DNA of 64,000 bases, taken from CAIYTF01 sp963664845. Lineage in GTDB: Bacteria; Bacteroidota; Ignavibacteria; Ignavibacteriales; Ignavibacteriaceae. Shown here in pieces: positions 27,533 to 35,852 of this stretch (its first letter is position 1; each line of letters begins with the position of its first letter). The stretch is taken from assembly GCA_963664845.1 (NCBI GenBank), contig OY761615.1, positions 4,774,001 through 4,838,000 of the forward strand, written 5' to 3'. The notes under the pieces were generated by a model. That model saw only the letters and a list, made by a program, of their open reading frames with translations. It did no database searches and was not told the origin of the DNA. The translations under genes and the position numbers were made by a program.

Positions 27533-28588
27533 ATGAAGAAGAAATATTTGGTAATTCTAGTGGCTGTTGCTGTCTTAGGAGTCATAGCAGTAAAGCTCAT
27601 AGAAAATAAATCGATAATTAATGAGAAGAATCAAATTAAGCCGGAAATAAATACATTGGTAAATGTTTATGAAGTCAAAATGAAAGAATTGGGCGGTTCA
27701 CTATCACTTACCGGAATAACCCAGGCCAAACAAGAAGTTACTCTTAAATCACAAACTGGCGGTCAAATAGTATCGGTAAATTTTAACGTCAGTGATTATG
27801 TTATAAAAGGAAAAGTGCTTGTAACGATTGACGCTGAACTGGCGAAATTGGGGCTTGAGTCAACAAAGCTGAATCTGGCCAAAACAGAAGATGAATATAA
27901 CAAATACAGGAACCTGTATGCCGGGCAAGCTGCGGCTGAAACAAAATTGCGAGATGCAAAGTTTGACTATGAGAAAGCCAAACTGGCCGTTGAACAAGCA
28001 GAGAAACAATTAAGCTATACCAATATCACTGCGACCCAAAACGGGTATATTGTTTCAAAGTTTGTAGATAATGGAACACTAGTCACTATTGGTACGCCAA
28101 TTATTTCTATCGCAGATATATCACAATTAAAAGTGCTGATAAAAGCATCAGAGAATAATGCCTACAGATTGAAGATTGGCATGAATGTAAGCATTACTTC
28201 TTCGGTTTACCCAGGAGTCAAATATAACGGGAAAGTAACTTCTGTCAGCCAGCAAGGTGATGCCTTACATAATTATCCGATAGAAATAAGGATGGATAAC
28301 AATTCCAATTATGTATTGAAATCCGGTACTTATGTTAATGTTGATATTGATTTTCCTTCCGGCAAGCCAATATTACTGATACCAAGAGAAGCTTTAATCG
28401 GGAGTATAAAAAATGCGAAGATATATGTAATTGAAAACAACCGGGCATTGCTTAAAGATATTACAATTGGGAGCGACCTTGGAAACTATCTCGAAGTATT
28501 ATCCGGGATGAATGAAGGCGACAGAGTTGTTACATCAGGTCAAATTAATTTATCAGACGGTTTACCCGTTTCAATAGTAAACAAATAA
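27533..28588 (+). CDS. RND efflux periplasmic adaptor subunit
   Basis: A 351-residue membrane fusion protein. An N-terminal membrane anchor or uncleaved signal (about 4-24) is followed by a split lipoyl domain (KSQTGGQIVSVNFNVSDYV, then TNITATQNGYIVSKFVDNG). A helical hairpin spans about 115-160, and beta-barrel and membrane-proximal domains end in EVLSGMNEGDRVVTSGQ. It bridges the inner-membrane pump and the TolC channel. No lipobox cysteine is seen, so it is probably held by the N-terminal helix. It is placed between the channel and pump genes with gaps of 10-11 bases. Confidence 0.92.
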   Translation: MKKKYLVILVAVAVLGVIAVKLIENKSIINEKNQIKPEINTLVNVYEVKMKELGGSLSLTGITQAKQEVTLKSQTGGQIVSVNFNVSDYVIKGKVLVTIDAELAKLGLESTKLNLAKTEDEYNKYRNLYAGQAAAETKLRDAKFDYEKAKLAVEQAEKQLSYTNITATQNGYIVSKFVDNGTLVTIGTPIISIADISQLKVLIKASENNAYRLKIGMNVSITSSVYPGVKYNGKVTSVSQQGDALHNYPIEIRMDNNSNYVLKSGTYVNVDIDFPSGKPILLIPREALIGSIKNAKIYVIENNRALLKDITIGSDLGNYLEVLSGMNEGDRVVTSGQINLSDGLPVSIVNK

Positions 28589-28598
28589 TGAGAAATAA

Positions 28599-31500
28599 AT
28601 GATAGAAATTTCAATAAAGCGGCCACTCCTGGTATTTGTACTGTTTTCTATAGTGGCATTATTGGGAGTAATTACTTTTACCAAGCTCAATATAAATTTA
28701 ACACCAAAGATTTCGGCCAATGTTATTACAATAGTCACCATATATCCCGGTGCATCGACATCAGAGGTTGAATCTTCAGTTACCAAAAAAATTGAGGACG
28801 CAGTTTCCTCACTTGAAAATATTGAGACGCTAAAATCAGTTTCTCAGGAAGGAATAGATGTTACAACTCTTGAATTAAAGAGCAATGCAAATGTAAACAT
28901 TCAGTTACAAGACGTGCAAAGAAAGGTTAATGCTGTACTGTCAGGATTACCTGAAGGTGTAAAAACACCTATAATCAATAAATTTTCTTTGGAAGAATTG
29001 CCGATTATGCAATTGGCAATTTCTTCCACTATTAACGCTGAAGAATTCTATAAATTAGTTGAGGACAGAATCCAGCCACAGCTTGCAAGGCTGCAGGGAG
29101 TTGGACAGCTTAGCCTGATAGGTGGAATTGAAAGAGAAATTAAAGTTAATATCGATCCAAGGAAATTAAATACCTTTAATATCTCTATACTCCAGGTTCT
29201 TCAGGCAATCCAAAAAGCCAATATGGATTTTCCTACCGGAAATGTTGAGCAAACAGATAAACAGTACACAGTCAGGCTTTCGGCAAAATTTATTTCGTTG
29301 GAGCAGCTTAAAAATACAGTTGTTTCCGATAATACAGACGGAAGTAAAGTATTCGTAAGCGATATTGCAGAAATAGCAAATGGGACAGCCGAACAGACAG
29401 AGATTTGTCGCCTTAACGGAAATGATGTAATAGGCATCCAGGTCCAAAAACAAACCGATGCTAATACCGTTGAGGTATGTAATTCGGTAAAAGCAGAATT
29501 AAAGTCTTTGGAAAAAGAGTATTCAAAAGACAATGTTAAATTTAATATCGCCACGGATGCTTCTGTTTACACAATGGAATCGGTAAACGCCGTGATAGAA
29601 GATTTGCTGCTTGCAGTATTAATTGTATCCTTTGTTTGTTTGATCTTCTTGCATAGTCTGAGAACAGCTCTCATAGTTATGGTATCTGTTCCTTTATCCA
29701 TGTTGCCATCGTTTATATTCTTATATGCTTTCGGATATTCATTGAATATAATGTCTCTAATGGCGCTCTCTCTCGCGGTTGGTATCCTGGTAGATGATTC
29801 AATTGTAGTGGTTGAAAATATCTTTCGTCATCTGGAAATGGGAAAGACAAAACTCCAGGCAGCATTGGATGGAAGCAGGCAAATCATATTTACTGCAACT
29901 TCAATAACACTCGTTATAGTCTCCGTATTCCTGCCGATATCCCTCACCGGTGGGATTGTCGGAGGATTATTAGGAGAGTTTGCGCTGCCACTCATAGTGG
30001 CAACTGCTTCCAGTTTAATTGTATCTTTCAGTTTAACACCCTTGTTGTTATCTAAATTTGGGCAAGTAGAAAACCTCAACGCAACCAACATTACCGGCAG
30101 ATTTGCAAAGAAAATCGAATCAATATTTGCCGAAATTAAAAACGGATATGAATCTATTTTAAAATGGAGCCTAAACAACAGAAAGAAAATCTATTTTACA
30201 GTTGTTATTTTATTAGTCGCTTCAATTTCATTAATAGGTTATGGATTTATCGGTTCTATGTTCGTGCCGGATACTGATCAAGGCGAGTTTGTGGTCGATA
30301 TTGAGATGGCCCCTCAAATTTCACTTTACGAGAATAACTTAATTACGAAAAGGATTGAAAAAATACTTCTGTCAAAGACAGAAGTTATAAAAGTAATGAG
30401 TAATGTAGGGACTTCCAGTTCAGTATCGGCTACCTCTTCAAGAAATAACATATCGCAGTTAACAGTACGTATTGTCGGGAAAAAGGAAAGAAATAGCAGT
30501 GTATCGGCATTTGCAGAATCTATGAAAGGGGAAATCCAAAGAAACATAACAGGCGTAAAAGTCAGAACATCGCCTACAACCCTTGTAGGATCAGCTGCAA
30601 GTTCACCTATCCAATATGTTGTAAGAGGTATCGATTTGGAAAAGGTAAATTCTACCGCCGAGATGGTAAAGGAAATAATGAAAAAAACCCCTGGAACAAC
30701 TGACGTAAAGTATTCAATTGATGATCCCAAACCCGAAGTGAATATCAAAATAAACAGGGTAAAAATGGAAGATCTCGGACTTTCTGTTGCTGATGTTGGA
30801 GCAACGCTTAGAACCGCCCTTGCAGGGAATACAGATTCAAAATACAGAGAAGGGCCTTATGATTACGATATAAAAGTTGGTTTTGACAAGTTTGACAAAC
30901 AAAACATATTTGATGTAGCTAAGATTGCTTTTCTCAATAAACGCGGCCACCTTGTAGAATTAAATCAATTTGCAGAAATAAGCCAAACCATGGGACCAAG
31001 TATGCTTCAGCGGGTTGACAGGATGAGTTCAATTACGGTCAACTCGAATGTTATTGGGAGAGCATCTGGAACTGTTGGATCTGAAATAGAAAATGCGTTA
31101 AAAGGGAAAATTCCTGCTGGCGTAACTATTGAAAAGCAAGGTGCTTTAAAATCGCAGAGCACGGCGTTTACAAGCCTTGTTATAGCGTTGCTTGCTGCTA
31201 TTATTTTGATTTACTTAATAATGGTTGCCTTATATAACTCGTTATTATATCCATTTATAGTATTGTTCTCAATTCCAACTGCAATGATTGGGTCGTTGAT
31301 TGCACTTGCCTTAACAATGGAAAACCTTTCTATCTTCACAATACTGGGTTTAATCACCTTATTGGGTTTAGTAGCAAAAAATGCAATACTTATAGTGGAT
31401 TTTGCCAATGAACTTGTTAAACAAGGCACGGATTTAAGAGGAGCTTTGGTAGAAGCCGGCAAAGAACGGCTTCGTCCAATTTTAATGACGACACTTGCGA

Positions 31501-31715
31501 TGGTTTTTGGAATGCTCCCCCTAGCAATAGCCAGTGGATCTGGTTCTGAACTTAAAAATGGTTTGGCCTGGGTTATTATAGGCGGGTTGACAAGTTCACT
31601 GTTACTTACTTTAGTACTTGTACCATGTGTTTATTACACTACAGAAACCATTAAAAGAAAATTTCAGGCTGGAAAGCATTCTCACGATTCTAAGGTCATT
31701 GAAGCTGTTTCTTAG
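28599..31715 (+). CDS. RND multidrug efflux permease, AcrB/HAE1 type
   Basis: A 1038-residue proton-driven inner-membrane pump with the two-fold repeat of 12 transmembrane helices and two large periplasmic loops. The proton-relay pair Asp399-Asp400 in helix 4 (GILVDDSIVVVENIFR) is present. The second-half counterpart GLVAKNAILIVDFANE and the RPILMTT motif are intact. This identifies the hydrophobe/amphiphile (HAE1) group rather than metal pumps, which carry other helix-4 motifs. The length is standard. The whole operon is predicted to be under sigma-54 and GAF-regulator control, which is unusual for AcrB-type pumps. Confidence 0.95.
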   Translation: MIEISIKRPLLVFVLFSIVALLGVITFTKLNINLTPKISANVITIVTIYPGASTSEVESSVTKKIEDAVSSLENIETLKSVSQEGIDVTTLELKSNANVNIQLQDVQRKVNAVLSGLPEGVKTPIINKFSLEELPIMQLAISSTINAEEFYKLVEDRIQPQLARLQGVGQLSLIGGIEREIKVNIDPRKLNTFNISILQVLQAIQKANMDFPTGNVEQTDKQYTVRLSAKFISLEQLKNTVVSDNTDGSKVFVSDIAEIANGTAEQTEICRLNGNDVIGIQVQKQTDANTVEVCNSVKAELKSLEKEYSKDNVKFNIATDASVYTMESVNAVIEDLLLAVLIVSFVCLIFLHSLRTALIVMVSVPLSMLPSFIFLYAFGYSLNIMSLMALSLAVGILVDDSIVVVENIFRHLEMGKTKLQAALDGSRQIIFTATSITLVIVSVFLPISLTGGIVGGLLGEFALPLIVATASSLIVSFSLTPLLLSKFGQVENLNATNITGRFAKKIESIFAEIKNGYESILKWSLNNRKKIYFTVVILLVASISLIGYGFIGSMFVPDTDQGEFVVDIEMAPQISLYENNLITKRIEKILLSKTEVIKVMSNVGTSSSVSATSSRNNISQLTVRIVGKKERNSSVSAFAESMKGEIQRNITGVKVRTSPTTLVGSAASSPIQYVVRGIDLEKVNSTAEMVKEIMKKTPGTTDVKYSIDDPKPEVNIKINRVKMEDLGLSVADVGATLRTALAGNTDSKYREGPYDYDIKVGFDKFDKQNIFDVAKIAFLNKRGHLVELNQFAEISQTMGPSMLQRVDRMSSITVNSNVIGRASGTVGSEIENALKGKIPAGVTIEKQGALKSQSTAFTSLVIALLAAIILIYLIMVALYNSLLYPFIVLFSIPTAMIGSLIALALTMENLSIFTILGLITLLGLVAKNAILIVDFANELVKQGTDLRGALVEAGKERLRPILMTTLAMVFGMLPLAIASGSGSELKNGLAWVIIGGLTSSLLLTLVLVPCVYYTTETIKRKFQAGKHSHDSKVIEAVS

Positions 31716-31819
31716 CAAGCATTCATGACTTTTGTAATAACTGTGCGCGGTTTATGATGAACCTATCATCCATACTATATTAAAGAAACTGATTATTCCT
31801 ATTTGGAAGGAAATATATA

Positions 31820-32767
31820 TTGAAGACAAAATTTTGTTCGTTTGTATTGTGGAGTATTTTAACATTTGCTTCGTTTGCCCAAGCGGTAGATTCCATCAAA
31901 ACCATGGATACTACTAAAACCGTGGATTCTACCAAAACTGTGGATACTATCCAAACCGTGGATACTACATATATAGGGATTTATAAGCAGGAAATAACAA
32001 TAATCGGATTTTTCTCAAGAGATTATATTGTGGTAACTGAAGACACTAAGCCAAATAGTCCTGTAAATTTTGGGATAGGATTTGCTTTGAGAAATACATT
32101 AGTTAAGTTCAGCTATAATTTCCCGATAATAAAAAGGGATGATAAAAAATATGGAAAAACTGAAATCACAGATATACAGATTCACAATTTTGGAAGACAT
32201 TATTTAATTGATGCGTTTTACCAGCGATATAAAGGATTTTATTCAGATAAAAACGATATAATTATCCTTCCAAATATGTCAGTACAAAAAATCGGCTTTG
32301 GAGGGACTTACCTTTCTAATGGAAAGAAATTTTCGGCTAAGGCAGCTTTTGAGCAAAATGAAAAACAACTCCAATCTATTGGTGGTTATGCTTTGGGTGG
32401 AGGGGTATATTATTATAAAATAGGGCTCGAAAGTCCCGGACAACTGAGTTTCAACAATCTATTATTGGAAATAAATGCCGGTTATTCTTATTCATGGGTA
32501 ATTAACGATAATTGGCTAATTGCCGGCATTGCAACTGCCGGAATTACTTTAGGAAACGAAACTGAAAAGCTGAAAGATGGAATAATAAAGGTCTATCCTA
32601 CGATTTTAGCCCGTGGAGCCATAGGATATCACCAATCCTTTTGGGGAATATATTTTAGCTTTTTGATCCATAATAATTCATTGCAATATTCGAATAATAA
32701 GAAGCTTAATCTATACTCTATCGACACTCAGATTTCCAATGTTATACATTTCAACAGTTTTTTTTAA
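31820..32767 (+). CDS. DUF4421-like outer membrane barrel protein
   Basis: A 315-residue exported protein. The signal peptide is MKTKFCSFVL...FAQA. Residues 23-50 are a hexapeptide repeat (VDSIKT, MDTTKT, VDSTKT, VDTIQT). The remainder alternates aromatic and small residues in short strands, as expected of an outer-membrane beta-barrel, and resembles DUF4421 proteins of Bacteroidota. No function is known for the family. It starts at TTG 31820 with GGAAGG at 31805-31810. The gap after the pump gene is 104 bases, so it may be co-transcribed. Confidence 0.65.
   Translation: MKTKFCSFVLWSILTFASFAQAVDSIKTMDTTKTVDSTKTVDTIQTVDTTYIGIYKQEITIIGFFSRDYIVVTEDTKPNSPVNFGIGFALRNTLVKFSYNFPIIKRDDKKYGKTEITDIQIHNFGRHYLIDAFYQRYKGFYSDKNDIIILPNMSVQKIGFGGTYLSNGKKFSAKAAFEQNEKQLQSIGGYALGGGVYYYKIGLESPGQLSFNNLLLEINAGYSYSWVINDNWLIAGIATAGITLGNETEKLKDGIIKVYPTILARGAIGYHQSFWGIYFSFLIHNNSLQYSNNKKLNLYSIDTQISNVIHFNSFF
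31886..31969 (+). repeat. 18-bp in-frame tandem repeat
   Basis: About four and a half copies of an 18-base unit, of the form GTGGATWCTACCAAAACC, encode [VM]D[ST][IT][KQ]T just after the signal peptide of the DUF4421-like protein. Such in-frame repeats can gain or lose units by slippage without breaking the gene. Confidence 0.8.
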
Positions 32768-32869
32768 CAACAAAACATATATAATTCGGCAGATTCAAAA
32801 TCCTGTCAATAACTTAAAACTCAAAGAAAAATAATTAACAAGTGCTTACTAAGCTAACACAAATTTAAC

Positions 32870-33550
32870 ATGAATTTGGCAATTTTAGGAGCCTGTGAAA
32901 GCTCCCGAACCAAAGCTGAAGGTTTGACTGTCCCCAAACATTTGATAAAAATAAATGGGGAACATTTACTATTACGGATTATCAGGATAGCACAAGAAAG
33001 CGGTGTGAATAAAGTATATTATAGAATTAACCCGAACGAACCCGAATTATACGATTTTCTTTTATCCCAATCTTTTAACTTGCCGGTAAATTTGCTTACC
33101 ATTAATACTAAAAGTGTAATGGATAGTTTATTTGCTCTTGCGCCGCTCTTTTCAAAAGAATCATTTTGCTTACTAACAAATGTTTCCGTTTTTTCTAAGG
33201 AGGAATTCACTCAATTCATATATTATTCAAAAATGCAAGAAGATGCCGAAGGTATACTTGCAATAACAAAAGACTTTGATAACGGAAAACCCCTGTGCGT
33301 AGCAATGGATGAATATGATACTATAATAAAATTCAGTGATTCTAAAGACGGATATGGCTGGACTGCCGGAGGTATATATTATTTTTCTCCGGGAATATTC
33401 GATGAGATAGATCGTGCGCTTTCGAAAGGAGTATCTGGGTTTGGAGATTTTCTTAGGCATCTTGTTTCCAGTGGTTATAAGCTTAAAGGATTTGCATTCT
33501 CTAAGATCATTGATATAGACTATTCTCCCGATATTATCAGAGGCAGATAA
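32870..33550 (+). CDS. Degenerate nucleotidyltransferase-like protein
   Basis: A 226-residue protein with the fold signature of sugar-phosphate nucleotidyltransferases. The N-terminal loop (LAILGACESSRTKAEG) and VPKHLIKING recall the LAAG.GSRM...PK.L loop. WTAGGIYYFSP and IDIDYSPDI match later motifs. The first loop lacks the usual glycines, and the metal-binding Asp (normally NGD) is replaced by LLTNVSVF. It may be a divergent enzyme with an unusual donor or a non-catalytic relative. No sugar or lipid pathway genes surround it. It starts 102 bases after the DUF4421 gene and is AT-rich like the rest of the island. Confidence 0.6.
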   Translation: MNLAILGACESSRTKAEGLTVPKHLIKINGEHLLLRIIRIAQESGVNKVYYRINPNEPELYDFLLSQSFNLPVNLLTINTKSVMDSLFALAPLFSKESFCLLTNVSVFSKEEFTQFIYYSKMQEDAEGILAITKDFDNGKPLCVAMDEYDTIIKFSDSKDGYGWTAGGIYYFSPGIFDEIDRALSKGVSGFGDFLRHLVSSGYKLKGFAFSKIIDIDYSPDIIRGR

Positions 33551-33618
33551 GTTATAAAAAGAAGTGAATTAAATCGCGAATGTGGAATAACCAAGAAAAA
33601 GACGGTTAGCGGCAAATA

Positions 33619-33783
33619 ATGGGGGGGAGTGGCAAAAATCGCAGTTGGGAATATAGCTCAAATTATTCAAGTTATTCCGAGTACTTCATTGAGAAGAGCA
33701 AAAATGTGGCATTGAGTATCTCTTGGAAGTTCAATGACTATAAGTATCATGAAACAAGAAATGTGGGTGACGGAAGGGATTAG
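33619..33783 (+). pseudogene. C-terminal remnant of a TonB-type receptor
   Basis: A 54-codon frame ending at TAG 33781-33783. Its translation (SWEYSSNYSSYSEYF, then ALSISWKFNDYKYHETRN, ending GDGRD) looks like the last strands and basic/acidic tail of a Bacteroidota outer-membrane beta-barrel receptor, the family of the gene at 51416-53827. A stop lies 9 bases upstream of its first ATG, and no signal peptide, plug or barrel remains. I read it as the tail of a gene mostly lost by deletion or rearrangement at the island edge; a short independent gene is less likely. Confidence 0.6.
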
Positions 33784-33922
33784 TAAGGGAACTTGTTGTA
33801 TCATGTGCCAGTAGCGTTGTTGGCTGCGCTACTTTCAAGCGAAAATGCGGACCGGAGTTGGCATTGAGGACTACCGCGGTGTCGGTTTTGGAGGGGAAAG
33901 CGTTTCGATTTGAACTAAGGCT

Positions 33923-34002
33923 CTGCTCATTGGTATCCGATCCTTGGTTTTGTGAAAGTTTGGTGGGGAGAATATACAGCAGACGAAACCAAATTGCAAA
34001 AC
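33923..34002. repeat. 80-bp direct repeat, right copy
   Basis: Matches 23293-23372 at 77 of 80 positions in the same orientation. It contains the duplicated VOC promoter and ATG (33930 on the minus strand), but the reading frame after it diverges at once and ends after 19 codons. Confidence 0.9.
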
Positions 34003-34166
34003 CATAAAAGCTTGGTATACATTACAATTGACCTGTGTGTTTATGGAGGTACAAATGAAATTTCAGCGGCAAATTAACAACCAGTGCCAGGTAATTCATC
34101 GATTTGTTTTCCAGGTTGCGTTGGTTCGCCCGCCTTCGGGGACGTAAGAATTGAGTGATACATTCT

Positions 34167-34214
34167 CCGCGGGTTTCGCCCGCGGTTATTCATGTTGTGC
34201 CCTTGTCAGGGCAC
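34167..34214. repeat. Double hairpin of an interspersed repeat
   Basis: Two perfect 7-bp hairpins lie side by side: CCGCGGG-TTTCG-CCCGCGG (34167-34185) and GTGCCCT-TGTC-AGGGCAC (34197-34214). The preceding ATTGAGTGATACATTC and the pairing of two hairpins suggest a dispersed palindromic repeat rather than a terminator. Confidence 0.55.
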
Positions 34215-34421
34215 CTTGTTAGTTTTACCAAGCTAAGTGGGATAGAGAACCAAAGGAGCTGAAAAATCAGAGTATTATTTGTCTAATCGAGTCAGGTTAA
34301 CTACTTCTGTCATAAGATATTTTACTCTGCCACTTAAAAATTAGATGAACATTTGTGGATTCCAAAAAGAATTTAACCGCAAAGGTCGCAAAGAACGCAA
34401 AGTGGGTCTTTCGAGTTGGCT

Positions 34422-35219
34422 TCAGTCTGCTTTGTTTGCCCGCAAATAATTTCCCGGAGTTACCCCAATGTGTTTTTTGAAGAGGCGTATAAAGTGGCTT
34501 TGGTCATAAAATCCGGCGCTATAGGTTGCAGTCGTTACGTTGTTTTCTGAAAGTAAAACATCCGCCGATCTCCTGATCTTTCGATACAACAGATAGCCAT
34601 AGGGCGACATCCCGGTGGCCTGGTGAAACATCCTGTTGAAATGATATTCGCTCAGATTTACATGACTTGCAATGTCGCCCAGTGAAATATCATTGAAACA
34701 ATTTTCTTCAATGAATTGTCTGGCTTTCTCCGTCAATTCATCTTGTCTGTTTATAGTACCCTGAGTTTCAACATTGATGGAGAGTCGGGACAGTTTTTCC
34801 AACAGTAAATCAAGCAGGGATTCTGTTTCACTTCCGGCCTGTTTATATTCTGCCAAAGTGTGGAATTTGCTTAGCCGGGCAGCGATCTCCGGTGCCTTAT
34901 ATGACAGCCGGTCAAAGTAAGGCACACGCTCACTTTGCTTCCAAACGAGGGAAATTATTTTATAGGTATGCGGGGCCCCATCAATAGAACTGCACACGTG
35001 CGGTTCGAAAGGGTGAATAATAAAGATATCACCTGCTTCAATGACCGTCTCTTGGCCGCGGTAGATAAACATCCGCTTTCCTTTTTCAACAATACCAACA
35101 GTAAATGTGGTGTGGAAATGAACCGGAAATTCATTGACTATTCCATAGCCATGGGTTACTATTGTCCCCTGTGTATCGTTAAGAGGGAAGCTGACGATCT
35201 TCTTTGTTTCATCTTTCAT
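34422..35219 (-). CDS. AraC-family transcriptional regulator
   Basis: A 265-residue one-component regulator. The N-terminal half is a cupin-type ligand domain (VHFHTTFTVGIVEKGKR, then GDIFIIHPFEPHVC). The C-terminal half (about 160-262) has two helix-turn-helix units, with FNDISLGDIASHVNLSEYHFNR and the AraC signature ending FIRLFKKHIGVTPGNYL. It lies 10 bases downstream of a cupin gene on the same strand, so the pair is probably one operon. The perfect inverted repeat at 35651-35680, before that cupin gene, is a candidate operator. The ligand is unknown. Confidence 0.9.
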   Translation of the reverse strand: MKDETKKIVSFPLNDTQGTIVTHGYGIVNEFPVHFHTTFTVGIVEKGKRMFIYRGQETVIEAGDIFIIHPFEPHVCSSIDGAPHTYKIISLVWKQSERVPYFDRLSYKAPEIAARLSKFHTLAEYKQAGSETESLLDLLLEKLSRLSINVETQGTINRQDELTEKARQFIEENCFNDISLGDIASHVNLSEYHFNRMFHQATGMSPYGYLLYRKIRRSADVLLSENNVTTATYSAGFYDQSHFIRLFKKHIGVTPGNYLRANKAD

Positions 35220-35229
35220 GAATACAAAA

Positions 35230-35643
35230 TTACAACAATGCCGGGAAAAACTTTGCCATGATCACCAATCCATTTTCATCCGCCGTAACCTGATGATCCA
35301 GATCAGCAGGAATTATGACTACGGTTCCCGGAATATATTTGTGTTCGCTTTCTTCAACCGTGCAAAAGCCGCTGCCTTCTACCACCTCATGAATCTCAGT
35401 TTTACCGATGTGATTGTGCGTGCCAATTTGGCTACCGGGATTGATTTTAACCAAATGACTGCTTAGCTGGTTGTTCGTCTGGCTACCGGTGATAAGGTGT
35501 TTAAGAAACACGCCTTTGAATACGGGATGTTCATTCCATATGAGTTCACTTATCGGTTGCTGATTTGATTGGTCGGATACTGTGCCTTGTTTGAACAGAT
35601 TCAAAACTGAATGTTCCATGATGTTTTTCATTGTTTGTTTCAT
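35230..35643 (-). CDS. Small cupin-domain protein
   Basis: A 137-residue single-cupin protein. The metal-binding motif 1 (GSQIGTHNHIGKTEIHEVVEG) has two His and a Glu in the expected places; motif 2 is PGTVVIIPADLDHQV. It may be an enzyme, or a binding protein for the ligand sensed by the AraC regulator encoded directly downstream. The first ATG is 35643, and ATG 35631 is equally plausible because neither has a strong Shine-Dalgarno. It sits next to a 30-base palindrome. Confidence 0.8.
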   Translation of the reverse strand: MKQTMKNIMEHSVLNLFKQGTVSDQSNQQPISELIWNEHPVFKGVFLKHLITGSQTNNQLSSHLVKINPGSQIGTHNHIGKTEIHEVVEGSGFCTVEESEHKYIPGTVVIIPADLDHQVTADENGLVIMAKFFPALL

Positions 35644-35650
35644 AAATAAA

Positions 35651-35680
35651 TTGATGATTTTCGTTCATTAAAATCATCAA
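35651..35680. promoter_or_regulatory. Perfect inverted repeat, candidate operator
   Basis: TTGATGATTTT and AAAATCATCAA are perfect 11-base inverted arms around CGTTCATT, 7 bases upstream of the cupin-araC operon start. The AT-rich arms and position fit an operator for a dimeric regulator. As an RNA hairpin it would lie in or before the leader. Confidence 0.6.
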
Positions 35681-35852
35681 ACTATGAACATGAAAATTGT
35701 ATAAAGTTGCTCATTATTTTGAAACTGGGGAAGATTTTCGTTAGGGAGGCATTCCCAAATATTTATTCTTTTCAATGCTTTTTAAGTTACTTAGTGCCGA
35801 AAAGTTCATGATTTCAAGGCTGTTCGATACAGTTAATGGTAATAAGCAGTTA

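Larger units (their letters stand above)
23293..34002. mobile_element. Putative efflux island bounded by direct repeats
   Basis: The two 80-bp direct repeats enclose a sigma-54 regulator, a TolC-MFP-RND operon, a DUF4421 protein, a degenerate nucleotidyltransferase and a TonB-receptor remnant. The enclosed genes are visibly more AT-rich than carAB on the left and use more TTG starts. The left repeat adjoins an intact VOC gene; the right copy holds only its promoter and first codons. No integrase or transposase was seen, so the insertion mechanism is unknown and the island status is inference. Confidence 0.55.
33784..34421. other. Scar region between island and AraC gene
   Basis: About 640 bases with no intact gene. 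It contains the right 80-bp direct repeat (33923-34002), two adjacent hairpins (34167-34214) and, at about 34375-34405, an AACCGCAAAGGTCGCAAAG-type word family common in intergenic DNA. On the minus strand, a 19-codon frame from ATG 33930 is all that follows the copied VOC promoter. Confidence 0.6.

Noticed and set aside
34375..34405. AACCGCAAAGGTCGCAAAG stretch as a regulatory site
   Set aside because: This word family is common in intergenic DNA of many bacteria and has no partner or symmetry here.
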